A stretch of 64,000 bases of DNA from Streptomyces sp. RPA4-2. Lineage in GTDB: Bacteria; Actinomycetota; Actinomycetes; Streptomycetales; Streptomycetaceae. The position numbers and the translations under genes were made by a program. The notes under the pieces were generated by a model. That model saw nothing but the letters and a program-made list of their open reading frames with translations, searched no databases and had not been told where the DNA came from. Below, piece after piece: positions 16,971 through 26,116 of this stretch. The DNA lies in contig NZ_CP050975.2 of assembly GCF_012273515.2 (NCBI RefSeq), positions 310,001 to 374,000 on the forward strand, written 5' to 3'. Numbering within the stretch: the stretch's first letter is position 1; each line of letters begins with the position of its first letter.

Positions 16971-17966
16971 TCAGCCGTCGAGCGTGGCCATGGCGCCGAC
17001 GGGATAGCGGTCCCCCACCGTGGAGCCGTGGGGGGCGATCTCGTCGAGCGCCGTGAGGTCGTGCGCACTCAGGACCACGTCGCCGGCGGCGAGGTTCTCC
17101 TGGAGGTACGGGACGCGTTTGGTGCCGGGGATGGCGACCACGTCGTCGCCCTGGGCGAGCACCCAGGCCAGGGCGAGCTGCCCGGCGGTGATGCCCTTGG
17201 CCGCGGCCAGTTGCTGCAGCCGTTCGACGACGTGCAGGTTCCGGTCGAGGTTGCCCTGCTGGAAGCGGGGTGCGACGCGGCGGAAGTCGTGTTCGGCCAG
17301 GCCGTCGAGGCTGCGGATGCGGCCGGTGAGCAGGCCGCGGCCCAGCGGGCTGTAGCCGACGAAGCCGATGCCCAGTTCACGGACGGTGGCGAGGACTCCG
17401 TTGACCTCGACGTCGCGGGTGGACAGGGAGTACTCGGTCTGTACGGCGGCCAGGGGGTGTACGGCGTGGGCGCGGCGGATGGTGGCGGCGGACGCCTCGC
17501 AGACGCCGAGGTGGCGTACCTTGCCGGCCTCGACCAGTTCGGCCAGGGCGCCGATGGACTCCTCGATGGGCACGGCGGGGTCGACGCGGTGCAGGTAGTA
17601 CAGGTCGAGGTGGTCGGTGCCCAGCCGGCGCAGGGTGCCCTCGATGGCGGTGCGGATGTAGTCGGGGCGGTTGTTGAGGCGGCCGGTGATGGTGCCGTCC
17701 TCGGTGATCTCGTTGCCGACCTTGGAGGAGACGACGACGCCCTCGCGGCGGCCGGCGATGACGCGGGCGACGAACTCCTCGTTGCTGTGCGGGCCGTAGA
17801 AGTCGGCGGTGTCGAGGAGGGTGACGCCCAGTTCCAGTGCCCGGTGCGCGGTGCGCAGGGCCTCCTGGTCGTCGGCGGGGCCGTAGGCGAAGGTCATGCC
17901 CATGCAGCCGAGTCCCTGTTCGGAGACCGCCGGCCCCTGGCTGCCGAGTGTTCGTTGCCGCATCAT
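16971..17966 (-). CDS. Aldo/keto reductase
   Basis: A 331-aa NADPH-dependent aldo/keto reductase. It has the conserved [11 protein letters not shown], the catalytic Asp/Tyr segment [17 protein letters not shown], the Lys in [11 protein letters not shown] and the His in [18 protein letters not shown]. The cofactor segment [17 protein letters not shown] lies near the C-terminus. It could reduce a keto sugar (4- or 3-ketoreduction) or an aldehyde on the aglycone. Two adjacent ATGs (17966 and 17963) are possible starts. It begins the run leading into the desaturase-like gene. Confidence 0.85.
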   Translation of the reverse strand: MMRQRTLGSQGPAVSEQGLGCMGMTFAYGPADDQEALRTAHRALELGVTLLDTADFYGPHSNEEFVARVIAGRREGVVVSSKVGNEITEDGTITGRLNNRPDYIRTAIEGTLRRLGTDHLDLYYLHRVDPAVPIEESIGALAELVEAGKVRHLGVCEASAATIRRAHAVHPLAAVQTEYSLSTRDVEVNGVLATVRELGIGFVGYSPLGRGLLTGRIRSLDGLAEHDFRRVAPRFQQGNLDRNLHVVERLQQLAAAKGITAGQLALAWVLAQGDDVVAIPGTKRVPYLQENLAAGDVVLSAHDLTALDEIAPHGSTVGDRYPVGAMATLDG

Positions 17967-18423
17967 CGGTTCCTTCCTGAGCCGTGCGGGCGGTTGTCAT
18001 CCCCGGGGGTCGCCGGTGCCGGCAGCACCCGGGAATTAGCAGTGACAGTATTGATGCCCTTGCTAGAGAAGTACTGGGGCCGCGCTTCGCCGACCGGCCG
18101 GCGCCCCGTTCACCGGCGCCGACTCCGGTGGGCGGCGGGCCTGTTCACGGGGGCCAACTCCCCTCCCCGGGGCGGGAGTCCGTACACGGGGTCAACTCCC
18201 CCGGGTCCGGGAGCCCGTGCGCGCAGGCAACTCCCCCGGGCCGGGGGTCCGTTCACCGGCGCCGGCACCGGCTCCCGTGCGGGCCGCGAGTCCGTACGCG
18301 GGGTCAGATCCTGCGGGTCCGGGGCCCGTTCACCGGTGTCGACGCCCTTGGACAGACAGAGGACCTGTTCGCGGGGGTTCATCTCTCCGGGAGAGGGGCC
18401 CTGCGCGGGGGCCGGTTCGCGGG
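17967..18423. promoter_or_regulatory. Intergenic with promoter and degenerate ~50-bp repeats
   Basis: No gene is visible. An A/T-richer patch at 18035-18085, with a minus-strand -10-like TACTGT (18045-18050), probably drives the aldo/keto reductase. The rest (about 18100-18400) is a run of diverged direct repeats built on GTCCGTACACGGGGTCAACT-like units. Confidence 0.45.
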
Positions 18424-19293
18424 TCAGTCGGCGGCGGCCAGTTCGCTGGTGACGGAGGCCCAGGTGTGGCCGGTGCCGGTGGTGTCGCTATCGGCCAGGC
18501 GGGTCCACGGGTCGGTGCCGAGGACCGCGGTGGCCTGTTCGCGCAGCCAGTGGTCGAAGGGGTCGGCGGAGGTGAGCAGGCGGCGGGCGGCGGCCTGCGG
18601 GTCGCGGGCCTCGATCTGGTGGACCAGGACGTCCCGGCCGTCGAGGGGGCGCAGGTCGAAGGACTCCCGGAGGATGCCGGCGCGGCGCCGGGAGGCCTCG
18701 TAGGCGTGCAGCCGCGGTCCGGCGAGCTCGGCCTGCAGGCGGCGCCAGCCCTCGGCCGCGCCGCCGGTCAGGGGCAGCAGGGCGCAGGCGCCGGTGACCG
18801 CCCGGCGGGCGGCGGCGCGGGCGGCGGTGCGGGCGGCGGGGGCGAGCCGGCGCATGCCGAGCACGGCCAGCATGTTGGACTCCACGCCGATGCCCCAGCG
18901 TTCGGCGATCAGGCCGTTGTCCAGCAGCCGCCACACCACGACGCCGGTGAACTCGATGACCTGCTTGGTGGGGGCGGCGCCCAGGAAGTCGCCCAGGTGG
19001 GTGCCGCGCCAGGTGTTGTGGATGACGACGTGGTCGCCGTGGGCGCTCATGTCCTCGATGGTCACGTGCAGGTCGGGGAAGCCCTCGCGCAGGCCGGCGA
19101 TGGTGTAGCGGACTCCTTCGAGTCCTTCGGGGGCTCCGGGCAGCGGCTGGTGGTCGACCATGTCGGGGCTGTAGATCTCGTCCACGACCGAGAAGTCGCC
19201 CTGGTTGACGAAGGCGTCGAAGACCCGGCGGATGGTCTTCTTGTTGCGCTCCTCCACGCTCTGGCCGGTGCGCACCGTCTCTTGTATCGACAC
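18424..19293 (-). CDS. SnoaL-like protein with C-terminal extension
   Basis: A 289-aa protein. Residues 1-150 form an NTF2/SnoaL-like domain (RRVFDAFVNQGDFSVVDEIY, FPDLHVTIEDMSAHGDHVV, IEFTGVVVWRLLDNGLIAER). A second part of about 140 aa follows an Ala/Arg-rich linker and contains LHAYEASRRRAGILRESFDL. I do not recognise this second part. The fusion is unusual, since SnoaL proteins are normally about 140 aa. The GTG at 19293 follows AAGGA by 7 nt. It stands 68 bp downstream of the KAS III-like gene. Confidence 0.72.
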   Translation of the reverse strand: MSIQETVRTGQSVEERNKKTIRRVFDAFVNQGDFSVVDEIYSPDMVDHQPLPGAPEGLEGVRYTIAGLREGFPDLHVTIEDMSAHGDHVVIHNTWRGTHLGDFLGAAPTKQVIEFTGVVVWRLLDNGLIAERWGIGVESNMLAVLGMRRLAPAARTAARAAARRAVTGACALLPLTGGAAEGWRRLQAELAGPRLHAYEASRRRAGILRESFDLRPLDGRDVLVHQIEARDPQAAARRLLTSADPFDHWLREQATAVLGTDPWTRLADSDTTGTGHTWASVTSELAAAD

Positions 19294-19361
19294 GTTCCAT
19301 CCTTATGGCGTCGGCGCCCGCGAGGGGCGGCTCGGGGCTGGCGGGGGCGGGCGGGCGCCCG

Positions 19362-20492
19362 TCACCTGCCGGGGAAGGGGGCGTCCCAGGTGAGGGTGAG
19401 GCCCGCGTACACGTAGCGGCTGGCCTCGATGGCGAGCAGCAGGACGGTGTCGCCGGGGGTGATGCGTCCCTGGCTCCAGCCGGCGTCCAGGGCCAGCGGG
19501 ACGGCGGCGGAGCCGGTGGCGCCGACGTCGGTGAGGTTTTCCACGATGGTCTTGCTCAGGGTGGTCTGGTCGGCGGCGGACAGTCCGGCGGTGCCGTACT
19601 CGCCGGCGAAGTACTCGGCGTTGCCCTCGGGCAGGACGCAGGCGTCGATGTCGTCGAGGGTGAGGCGGGAGCGGTGCAGCATGTCGTGGATGCCCTCGAC
19701 GAAGACGCGGGGGCCGAACCGGGCGGTGCCGGGGATGTCGAGGCGGATGTCCATGAGGCGGGGGCGGCGCTGCTGTTCGGCGAGGGGGGCGTCGGTGCCG
19801 CCGCCGATGATGTGCATGCCGGGTTTGCGGGTGCCGCCCAGGGAGCGGGTGGCGAAGACGGGGCGCGGGCGGCCGGCGGCGGAGCCTTCCTCGCCGGCGC
19901 GCAGCACCATGGCGCCGGCGCCGTCGCCGAAGGTGTAGACGGTCAGGCGGTCGCGCATCCGTACGCGTTCGGGTTCGCGGCCCAAGAAGACGGGGGCGAG
20001 CAGGGGGGAGACGGCTTCCGCGCCGATGACCAGGGCGGTGGCGTAGGTGCCGTCGGCGAGCAGGCGGCGGGCGATGTCGAGGGCCTGGACGGCGCCGACG
20101 CAGCCGGCCCGGACCTCGATGACGGCGCAGCGTTCCAGGCCGAGTTGTTCCTGGACGTAGGTGGCGGCGACGGGCAGCAGGTAGTCGGGGCTGGCGGTGG
20201 AGACGACGATGAGGTCGATCTCGTCGGGGGTGACGCCGGCCCGGTCGAGGGCCTGGCGGGCGGCGGCGGTGGCCATGGCGGAGGTGCTGGTGGTGTGGGC
20301 GCCGGTGGCGGGGTCGACCATCCAGTGCCGGCGCTCGACCTGGATGCCGTCCAGGACGTCGTCGGGCAGCGGTCCGCAGACGCGGGCGAGGGCGTCGTTG
20401 TCGAGGGCCTCGCCGGGCAGGTGGGCGCCGGTGGCCAGGACGGACACGTGGCGTTCGGCGGGTGCGGGGGGCGGGGCGGGGGTGTGGGGCAT
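19362..20492 (-). CDS. KAS III-like ketosynthase/acyltransferase
   Basis: A 376-aa thiolase-fold protein of the FabH family. The nucleophile is present as Cys131 in EVRAGCVGAVQALDIA. The usual HQAN is replaced by LPEGNAEYF and the NTSAAS loop by DVGATGSAAVPL, so the canonical His and Asn are missing. FabH-like proteins without the decarboxylating triad often act as acyltransferases (CerJ/ChlB3 type) or unusual starter selectors. The ATG lies 2 nt after the KS-CLF stop, with GGAGAA as Shine-Dalgarno. Role inferred: priming or chain transfer. Confidence 0.82.
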   Translation of the reverse strand: MPHTPAPPPAPAERHVSVLATGAHLPGEALDNDALARVCGPLPDDVLDGIQVERRHWMVDPATGAHTTSTSAMATAAARQALDRAGVTPDEIDLIVVSTASPDYLLPVAATYVQEQLGLERCAVIEVRAGCVGAVQALDIARRLLADGTYATALVIGAEAVSPLLAPVFLGREPERVRMRDRLTVYTFGDGAGAMVLRAGEEGSAAGRPRPVFATRSLGGTRKPGMHIIGGGTDAPLAEQQRRPRLMDIRLDIPGTARFGPRVFVEGIHDMLHRSRLTLDDIDACVLPEGNAEYFAGEYGTAGLSAADQTTLSKTIVENLTDVGATGSAAVPLALDAGWSQGRITPGDTVLLLAIEASRYVYAGLTLTWDAPFPGR

Positions 20493-20494
20493 GG

Positions 20495-22855
20495 TCAGTT
20501 CTCCGTTGCGGGACGCAGGACGAGGCTGATGTGGGTGCCGCCGAGGGAGGAGCTGTTGATGAGGACCGGGCCGGCCGGGGTGCCTTCCTGCCAGCCGGTG
20601 ACGGCGAGCAGGGCGGCGAGCTGGGCGCCCGCGCCGACGGGTTCGCCGAGGGTCTGCTTGGGGGTGTGCACGGGGCAGCCGGACGCGGCGGCGAGCCGGC
20701 CGGTGGCGAGTGCCTCGGGGGCGTCGGCGCGGGTGAGTCCTGCGGCGTTGGCCCAGATCGCGGTCACCTCGCCGGGGTGCAGTCCGGCGTGGCCGAGGGC
20801 GGCGTGCATGGCGCGTTCGACGCCTTCGCCGTCCTCGTCCCAGCGGCCGACGCCGGCCGCGTCGCAGGCGGTGCCGTGGCCGGCGAACTCGGCCAGGACG
20901 CGGGCGCCGCGGGCGCGGGCGCTCGACTCGCGTTCCAGGACCAGGGTGATGCCGGCCTCGGCGAGGGTGTAGCCGGTGTCGGTGAACAGCGGCAGGCCGC
21001 GGTAGGCGGTCAGGACGCCCGGGGAGAGGTCTTCGACGGCGGGGCACAGGACGGCGTCGGCGCGGTGCTGCAGCAGCAGGTCGTGGGCGACGGTCAGGGC
21101 GGAGGCGCCGGCCGCGTGGCCGGTGGTGACGGTGGAGGTGGGGCCCTTGGCGCCGACGTGCATGGCGACCTGGCCGGCGGCGGCGTTGAAGACGGTGTTG
21201 GGGAAGATCGCGGGGCTGCCGTGGTCGGGGCAGCCGCCCAGGACGGGCAGCAGGAAGTCCTCGATGCTGCGCATGGGGCCAAGGCCGGTGCCCAGCACGA
21301 CGCCGGTGTGCTCGTCGGCGTCCAGGCCCGCGTGGGCGAGGGCGGCACGGCAGGAGGCGACGGCGAGCTGGGAGAGTCGGTCCATGCGGCGGCGGTCGCG
21401 GGCGCTGATGTGTGCGGCGGGGTCGAAGTCGGCGCGGGCGACGTGCAGTCCGTCCTCTTCGGTGCCCAGCCGTCCGCCGTGCTGCCAGGCCTCCCACAGG
21501 GCGTCCAGGCCTTCGCCGGCCGCCGTGATGGCGGCGCCGCCGGTGATGACGACCTTCTCCGCGGCGGGCGGGGCCGGTACGGAGAAGCGGCGGCCGGAGG
21601 GCCAGCCGAAGGCGACGCAGGCGTTGGCGCCGGCGAAGGCGAAGTTGTTGGACAGGGCGGCGTTCATGGCCAGTTCGCGGCCGGTGTCGGGGACGGCGTC
21701 GAGTCCGCATTTGGGGTCGGTGCCGGTGAAGTTGGCGGTCGGCGGGGCGGTCTGTTCCACCAGGGCCTGGACGGTGATGATGGCCTCGACCGCGCCGGCC
21801 GCGCCGAGCAGGTGGCCGATCATCGACTTGGAGCTGCTGAGCGCGGTCTTGTCGGCGGCCTCGCCGAACGCGGCGCGCACCGCGTTGGACTCGGCGGAGT
21901 CGTTCTTGGGGGTGCCGGTGCCGTGGCCGTTGATGTAGCCGACGTCCTGCGGGGTGATGCCGGCGGCCTTCAGGGCGCCGCGGATGGCGCGGGCGGCGCC
22001 CTCGCCCTCGGGGTGCGGGGCGGTGGCGTGGTAGCCGTCGGCGGACAGGCCGTAGCCGAGGACCTCGGCCAGGATGGGGGCGCCGGCGGCGCGGGCGACG
22101 GACTCCTCGGCGAGGACCAGCATGCCGGCGCCCTCGCCGAGGGAGAGTCCGTCGCGGTCCTTGGAGTAGGGGGCGGCGGGCTTGGTGGACAGCGACTGCA
22201 GGCTGGTGAAGCCGGCGAACGCGGTCTCGGTGAAGGCGTCGCTGCCGCCGGCGAGCATCGCGTCCGCGCGGCCGGCGGAGATCGCCTCGGCGGCGTGCGC
22301 GATGGCGTGGGCGCCGGACGCGCAGGCGGTGTTGACGCTCAGCGCGGGGCCCTTGAGACGGAAGGCGCTGCTGAGTGCCTCGGCGATGGCCTGCGGGGGG
22401 ACCAGCAGGTAGTGCCGGCCGTCGTCGGGGAGCGCGGTGCCCTCGTGGCTGCGGCGGGCGAGTTTCTCGGCGGTGCGCAGGCCGCCGTTGCAGGAGCCGA
22501 AGGCGACGCCCCAGCGTTCGGCGGGCAGCGCGCCGAGGCCCGCGCCGGCCATCGCCTCCTGCGCGGCGGTCAGCGCGAAGTCCATCGCCGGCTCGCGCTC
22601 GCGGCCGCCGAAGGAAGCCAGGTAGTCGTAGGCGGGCCGGGACGGGTGGGGTACCTCGCCGCCGATGGCCGTGCCGTAGCCGTCCATCGGCATGCCGCGG
22701 ACCGGGCCGATGGCGGAATGCCCGGCCCGGATGCCCTCCCACAGCGCCGTGGCGCCCTCGCCCTGGGCGGTCACGGCGCCGACGCCGCAGACCACCACGG
22801 TCCGGGGCCGGGCCGCGGCGTCCGGCCGGGTGTCGTGGTCGTAGACGTCGGTCAT
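20495..22855 (-). CDS. Fused ketosynthase-chain length factor (KS-CLF)
   Basis: A 786-aa protein with two ketosynthase domains in one chain. Domain 1 (about 18-420) is catalytic: Cys178 in NTACASGAHA, His311 in HGTGTPKND, Lys343/His348 in SKSMIGHLLGAAG. Domain 2 (about 433-780) has TTGHAAGASA where the Cys should be (His580) and lacks the HGTGT motif, so it is CLF-like. KS and CLF are normally separate, coupled genes. The ATG at 22855 follows AAAGGAG. The frame is open upstream to a GTG at 23092 that overlaps the previous stop. Confidence 0.9.
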   Translation of the reverse strand: MTDVYDHDTRPDAAARPRTVVVCGVGAVTAQGEGATALWEGIRAGHSAIGPVRGMPMDGYGTAIGGEVPHPSRPAYDYLASFGGREREPAMDFALTAAQEAMAGAGLGALPAERWGVAFGSCNGGLRTAEKLARRSHEGTALPDDGRHYLLVPPQAIAEALSSAFRLKGPALSVNTACASGAHAIAHAAEAISAGRADAMLAGGSDAFTETAFAGFTSLQSLSTKPAAPYSKDRDGLSLGEGAGMLVLAEESVARAAGAPILAEVLGYGLSADGYHATAPHPEGEGAARAIRGALKAAGITPQDVGYINGHGTGTPKNDSAESNAVRAAFGEAADKTALSSSKSMIGHLLGAAGAVEAIITVQALVEQTAPPTANFTGTDPKCGLDAVPDTGRELAMNAALSNNFAFAGANACVAFGWPSGRRFSVPAPPAAEKVVITGGAAITAAGEGLDALWEAWQHGGRLGTEEDGLHVARADFDPAAHISARDRRRMDRLSQLAVASCRAALAHAGLDADEHTGVVLGTGLGPMRSIEDFLLPVLGGCPDHGSPAIFPNTVFNAAAGQVAMHVGAKGPTSTVTTGHAAGASALTVAHDLLLQHRADAVLCPAVEDLSPGVLTAYRGLPLFTDTGYTLAEAGITLVLERESSARARGARVLAEFAGHGTACDAAGVGRWDEDGEGVERAMHAALGHAGLHPGEVTAIWANAAGLTRADAPEALATGRLAAASGCPVHTPKQTLGEPVGAGAQLAALLAVTGWQEGTPAGPVLINSSSLGGTHISLVLRPATEN

Positions 22856-23092
22856 GGCCGCACTCCTTTCGGGGATGCCGTGTGTTGCGGGCATTCCAGC
22901 TGTTGCGGGTGTCACAGGTATCGCGGGTATCGCGGGTGAACCGGATGTCGCCGATGTGCCGGGTGTGGCTGGCGTGTTGCCCGTTCCTGGCGTGCTGACT
23001 GTTGCTGGCGTGTCGGCTGTTGCTGGCGTGCCGGAGGTGGGGGGTGCGTCTGGTGTGTGGGGTATGGCGGGTGTGTCGGGCTGCCGGGTCAC
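22856..23092 (-). other. Pro/Thr-coding spacer before the KS-CLF
   Basis: This 237-bp spacer is open in the KS-CLF frame and would encode a repetitive TPAT/TPGT-rich segment. A GTG at 23092 overlaps the preceding stop (GTGA). Either it is an untranslated spacer, which the strong Shine-Dalgarno at 22855 favours, or it is an N-terminal linker of about 79 residues. Confidence 0.5.
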
Positions 23093-24380
23093 GAGGGCCG
23101 TCCCAGGGCGACGGCGACGGCCTGTCCCTCCAGGCCGCGGGCCAGGGCCAGGGCGCTGTCGGGGCGGGTGTGGCGGGGGCTGAGCGGGACGTAGTCGAGG
23201 TCGCACTCGGGGGCGGGGCGGTGCAGGTTGAGGGTGGCGGGCACGGTGCCGCTGTCCAGGGCGAGTGCGGCGACGGCCGCGTTCAGTGCTCCGGCGCCGC
23301 CGACCAGGTGTCCGGTCTGTGGTTTGACGCTGCTGATCTGGGCGGACTTGGCGGCGGTGCCGAGCGCGTCGTGCAGGGCGACGGTCTCGCTGGCGTCGCC
23401 CTGCAGGGTGGCGCAGCCGTGTGCGGCGATGTAGCCGCCGTCGGGGAAGGGGTGTTCGGCGTCGCGCAGGGCGCGGGTGATCGCGCGGGCCAGGCCGCGG
23501 GCGCGGGGCTGGGGGCTGGGCGGGCGGACGCAGTCGTTGCTTAAGCGCCGAATCCGGTGACTTCGGCGTAGCAGTGGGCGCCGCGGGCCAGGGCGTGTGC
23601 GCGTTCCTCCAGGACGAGCAGGGCGGCGCCCTCGCCGAACACGGAGCCGGAGCGGTCGCGGTCGAAGGGGCGGAAGGCCTCCTGGCCGAGGTCGGTGCGG
23701 GTGCTCAGGACGCCGAGGCCGTCCATCTTGGACATCGCCCACCAGCCGGTGGCGTCGTCGTAGCCGCCGGCGAGGACCACGTCGGCCTCGCCGCGGCGTA
23801 CGGTGCGCATGGCCCGGCCGATCGCCATCGCGCCGGAGTCGGCGGTGCCGGCGAAGTAGGCGTTGGCGCCGCGGATGCCGTACTTCTCGGAGATGTGGAA
23901 GGCGGCGGCGGGCTGCAGTCCCTCGACGAAGAAGAGGGGGGCGATGACCGAGGAGGCGGTGCGGCCGAGGCGGTGCAGGTCGGGGGTGCCGTCGTCGGCG
24001 CGGACGGCCTGGAGCTGGGCGATGAGTTCGTCCATGCGGGGCATTTCCTTGTTGCTGCCGAGGAAGAGCCCGGTGCGCTGTCCCAGGTCGCTCTCGCCGT
24101 CCAGGCCCGCGTCGCGCAGGGCGAGGGTGGCGCCGGCCAGGGCCAGTTGGTCGCCGCGGCACAGCATGCGCAGGGTGCGCCGGCTCGCCCACCGGGTGGG
24201 GTCGAAGCCGTGGATCTCGGCGCCGATGCCGGTGCGCAGCGGGGCCGGGTCGTAGGCGCGCAGCGGGCCGATGCCGCAGCGGCCCTCCAGCAGGCTGTCC
24301 CAGGTCTCGGCGGCGCTCTGGCCGATCGCGGTCATCAGGCCGATGCCGGTGACCATCACGCGGCGGCGCTGCTCGCTCAT
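23089..24380 (-). CDS. Ketosynthase homologue with Cys-to-Asp (CLF-like), one frame break
   Basis: FabF-like protein starting MSEQRRRVMVTGIGLMTAIG. The nucleophile position reads FAGTADSGAMA (Asp181 instead of Cys), while the His motifs remain as AAHGCATLQGD and TGHLVGGAGALN. It therefore probably serves as the chain-length partner of the active KS at 24839. An apparent TAA at 23541 interrupts the gene. Replacing GCTTAAGC (23539-23546) with GCCGGC restores TGFGAGNDCVRP and one frame of about 429 codons. The ATG overlaps the dehydratase stop (ATGA). Confidence 0.82.
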
Positions 24381-24842
24381 GCTGTGCCCTCCCGGGTCGT
24401 CGTGGCGCTGAGCAGGGTCAGGGCGCGGACGGTGGCGACCACCCGGCCCTCGACCCGGGCGGTGGCCCGGCATTCGGTGCGCTGCGGGCTGTGCCGGCTC
24501 ACCTCGACGGTGAGGTGGACCTGGTCGCCGGGGCCGACGAAGTGCTTGAAGCGCACCCCGCGCACGCCGGCCAGGCACCAGGCGCCGGGGCCGGCGGCGG
24601 TGCGGGCCAGGGCGGCCAGGCTCTCCAGCAGCAGGACGCCGGGCAGGACGGGGTGGCGCGGGAAGTGGGCGGTGAAGCACTCCAGGGTGGCCGGTACGTT
24701 GCGCACGGCCACGGCGCGTTCGCCCTCGGCGAGTTCCAGCAGCCGGTCGAAGGTAAGCAGTCCCCCGCGGCGGCCCGCGCGCGGCGGTGGCGGCGTCTTG
24801 CGGGGCGGTGGGGGCGGTGGGCTGCGGGGCGGTGGTGGTCAT
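24377..24842 (-). CDS. FabZ-like 3-hydroxyacyl-ACP dehydratase, one frame break
   Basis: Hotdog-fold dehydratase of about 154 aa. The catalytic motif is intact: FTAHFPRHPVLPGVLLLES, with His and Glu in the FabZ positions, preceded by LLELAEGERAVAVRNVPATL. The start MTTTAPQPTAPTAPQDAATA is in another frame; one extra C in the run at 24762-24766 accounts for the break. A GTAAGC stands next to it (24753). Both ends overlap neighbours by 4 bp (ATGA). It should form the double bonds in each elongation cycle. Confidence 0.82.
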
Positions 24843-26116
24843 GTGTCCTCCCGCGGGGCGCCGATGACGAGGCTGGTGTTGCTGCCGCCGAACGCGAACG
24901 CGTTGATGAGGGCCGCGTCCACCGGCATCGGGCGGGCGGTGTGCGGCACGTAGTCGAGGTCGAGGCCGCGGTCGGGCTGGTCGAGGTTGACGGTGGGCGG
25001 GACCAGGCGGTGGCGGATCGCGCCGAGCGCGGCCAGTACGCCCAGGCCCAGGCTGGCCGAGGTGAGGTGGCCGGCCATCGACTTGGGGGCGCTGACGACC
25101 AGGCGGTGGGCGTCGTCGGCGAACACCTTCTTGATGGCGACGGTCTCGGACTGGTCGTTGCCGTGGGTGCTGGTGCCGTGTGCGACGACGTAGTCGATGC
25201 CGCCGGTGCCCACGCCCGACTCGGCCAGGGCCGCCTGCATGGCCTGGATCGCGCCGGAGCCGTCGGGCGGCGAGTCGGTGATGCGCCAGGCGTTGAGGGT
25301 GGAGCCGTAGCCGAGGACCTCGCCGAGGACGGGCGCGCCGCGTTCGCGGGCGGCGTCCAGGTCCTCCAGGACCACGGCGACGGCGCCCTCGCCGACCACG
25401 AAGCCGGAGCGGTCGGCGTCGAAGGGCCGTGAGGCGTGCTCGGGGTCGTCGTTGTGACGGTCGGTCAGCGCGCCCAGCAGGCTGAAGCCGAGCAGGTCGA
25501 GCCAGGTGGTCAGGGAGTCGTAGCCGCCGGCGACCATCAGCTGGGCGTCGCCCTCCTGGATGGCGCGGAAGGCTTCCCCGATGGCGTGTCCGGAGCCGGA
25601 GCAGGCGGTGGAGATGCCGATCATCGGCCCGGTCGCGGACATCATCCGGGCCATGGCGCTCAAGGGCACGTTCTGGTCGTCGGTCAGGGTGACGGCCGGC
25701 GGGTGGCACAGGAAGGCGTCCGGGCGGCCGGTGGTGGCGCGCAGGTGACCGACGTCGAGGAGGGCCTGCAGTTCGGGCCGGCCGACGCTGGCGCCCATGG
25801 CGACACCGCGCTCGTCGAAGGGGTACACGTCCTCGCCCAGGTCGTCGGCGCCCGCGTTGCGCAGTGCCTCCCAGGCGGCCGCGACGCCGAACTGGCCGAC
25901 CCGGGAGAGGTGTTTGCGCCCCACCCGGGCCGGGATCGCGGCGGCCGCGTCGAAGTCCTTGACCTGGGCGGCGATGCGCACCGGGAAGCCGGAGGCGTCG
26001 AAGGTGGTGAGCGGGCCGACGCCGCTGCGTCCCGCGGCCAGGCCCTGCCAGGTGCTCTCGGCGTCGTTGCCGAGCGGGGTGACGGCCCCCACTCCGGTGA
26101 TGGCTACACGGGTCAT
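24839..26116 (-). CDS. Ketosynthase (KS alpha, active)
   Basis: A 425-aa FabF-type ketosynthase with all catalytic residues: Cys172 in ISTACSGSGHAIG, His in AHGTSTHGND and Lys/His in SAPKSMAGHLTSASLG. It starts MTRVAITGVGAVTPLG. It probably pairs with the Cys-less homologue encoded two genes downstream, with the dehydratase between them. The stop and start each overlap neighbours by 4 bp. Together with the fused KS-CLF it gives the cluster two complete KS/CLF systems. Confidence 0.92.
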   Translation of the reverse strand: MTRVAITGVGAVTPLGNDAESTWQGLAAGRSGVGPLTTFDASGFPVRIAAQVKDFDAAAAIPARVGRKHLSRVGQFGVAAAWEALRNAGADDLGEDVYPFDERGVAMGASVGRPELQALLDVGHLRATTGRPDAFLCHPPAVTLTDDQNVPLSAMARMMSATGPMIGISTACSGSGHAIGEAFRAIQEGDAQLMVAGGYDSLTTWLDLLGFSLLGALTDRHNDDPEHASRPFDADRSGFVVGEGAVAVVLEDLDAARERGAPVLGEVLGYGSTLNAWRITDSPPDGSGAIQAMQAALAESGVGTGGIDYVVAHGTSTHGNDQSETVAIKKVFADDAHRLVVSAPKSMAGHLTSASLGLGVLAALGAIRHRLVPPTVNLDQPDRGLDLDYVPHTARPMPVDAALINAFAFGGSNTSLVIGAPREDT

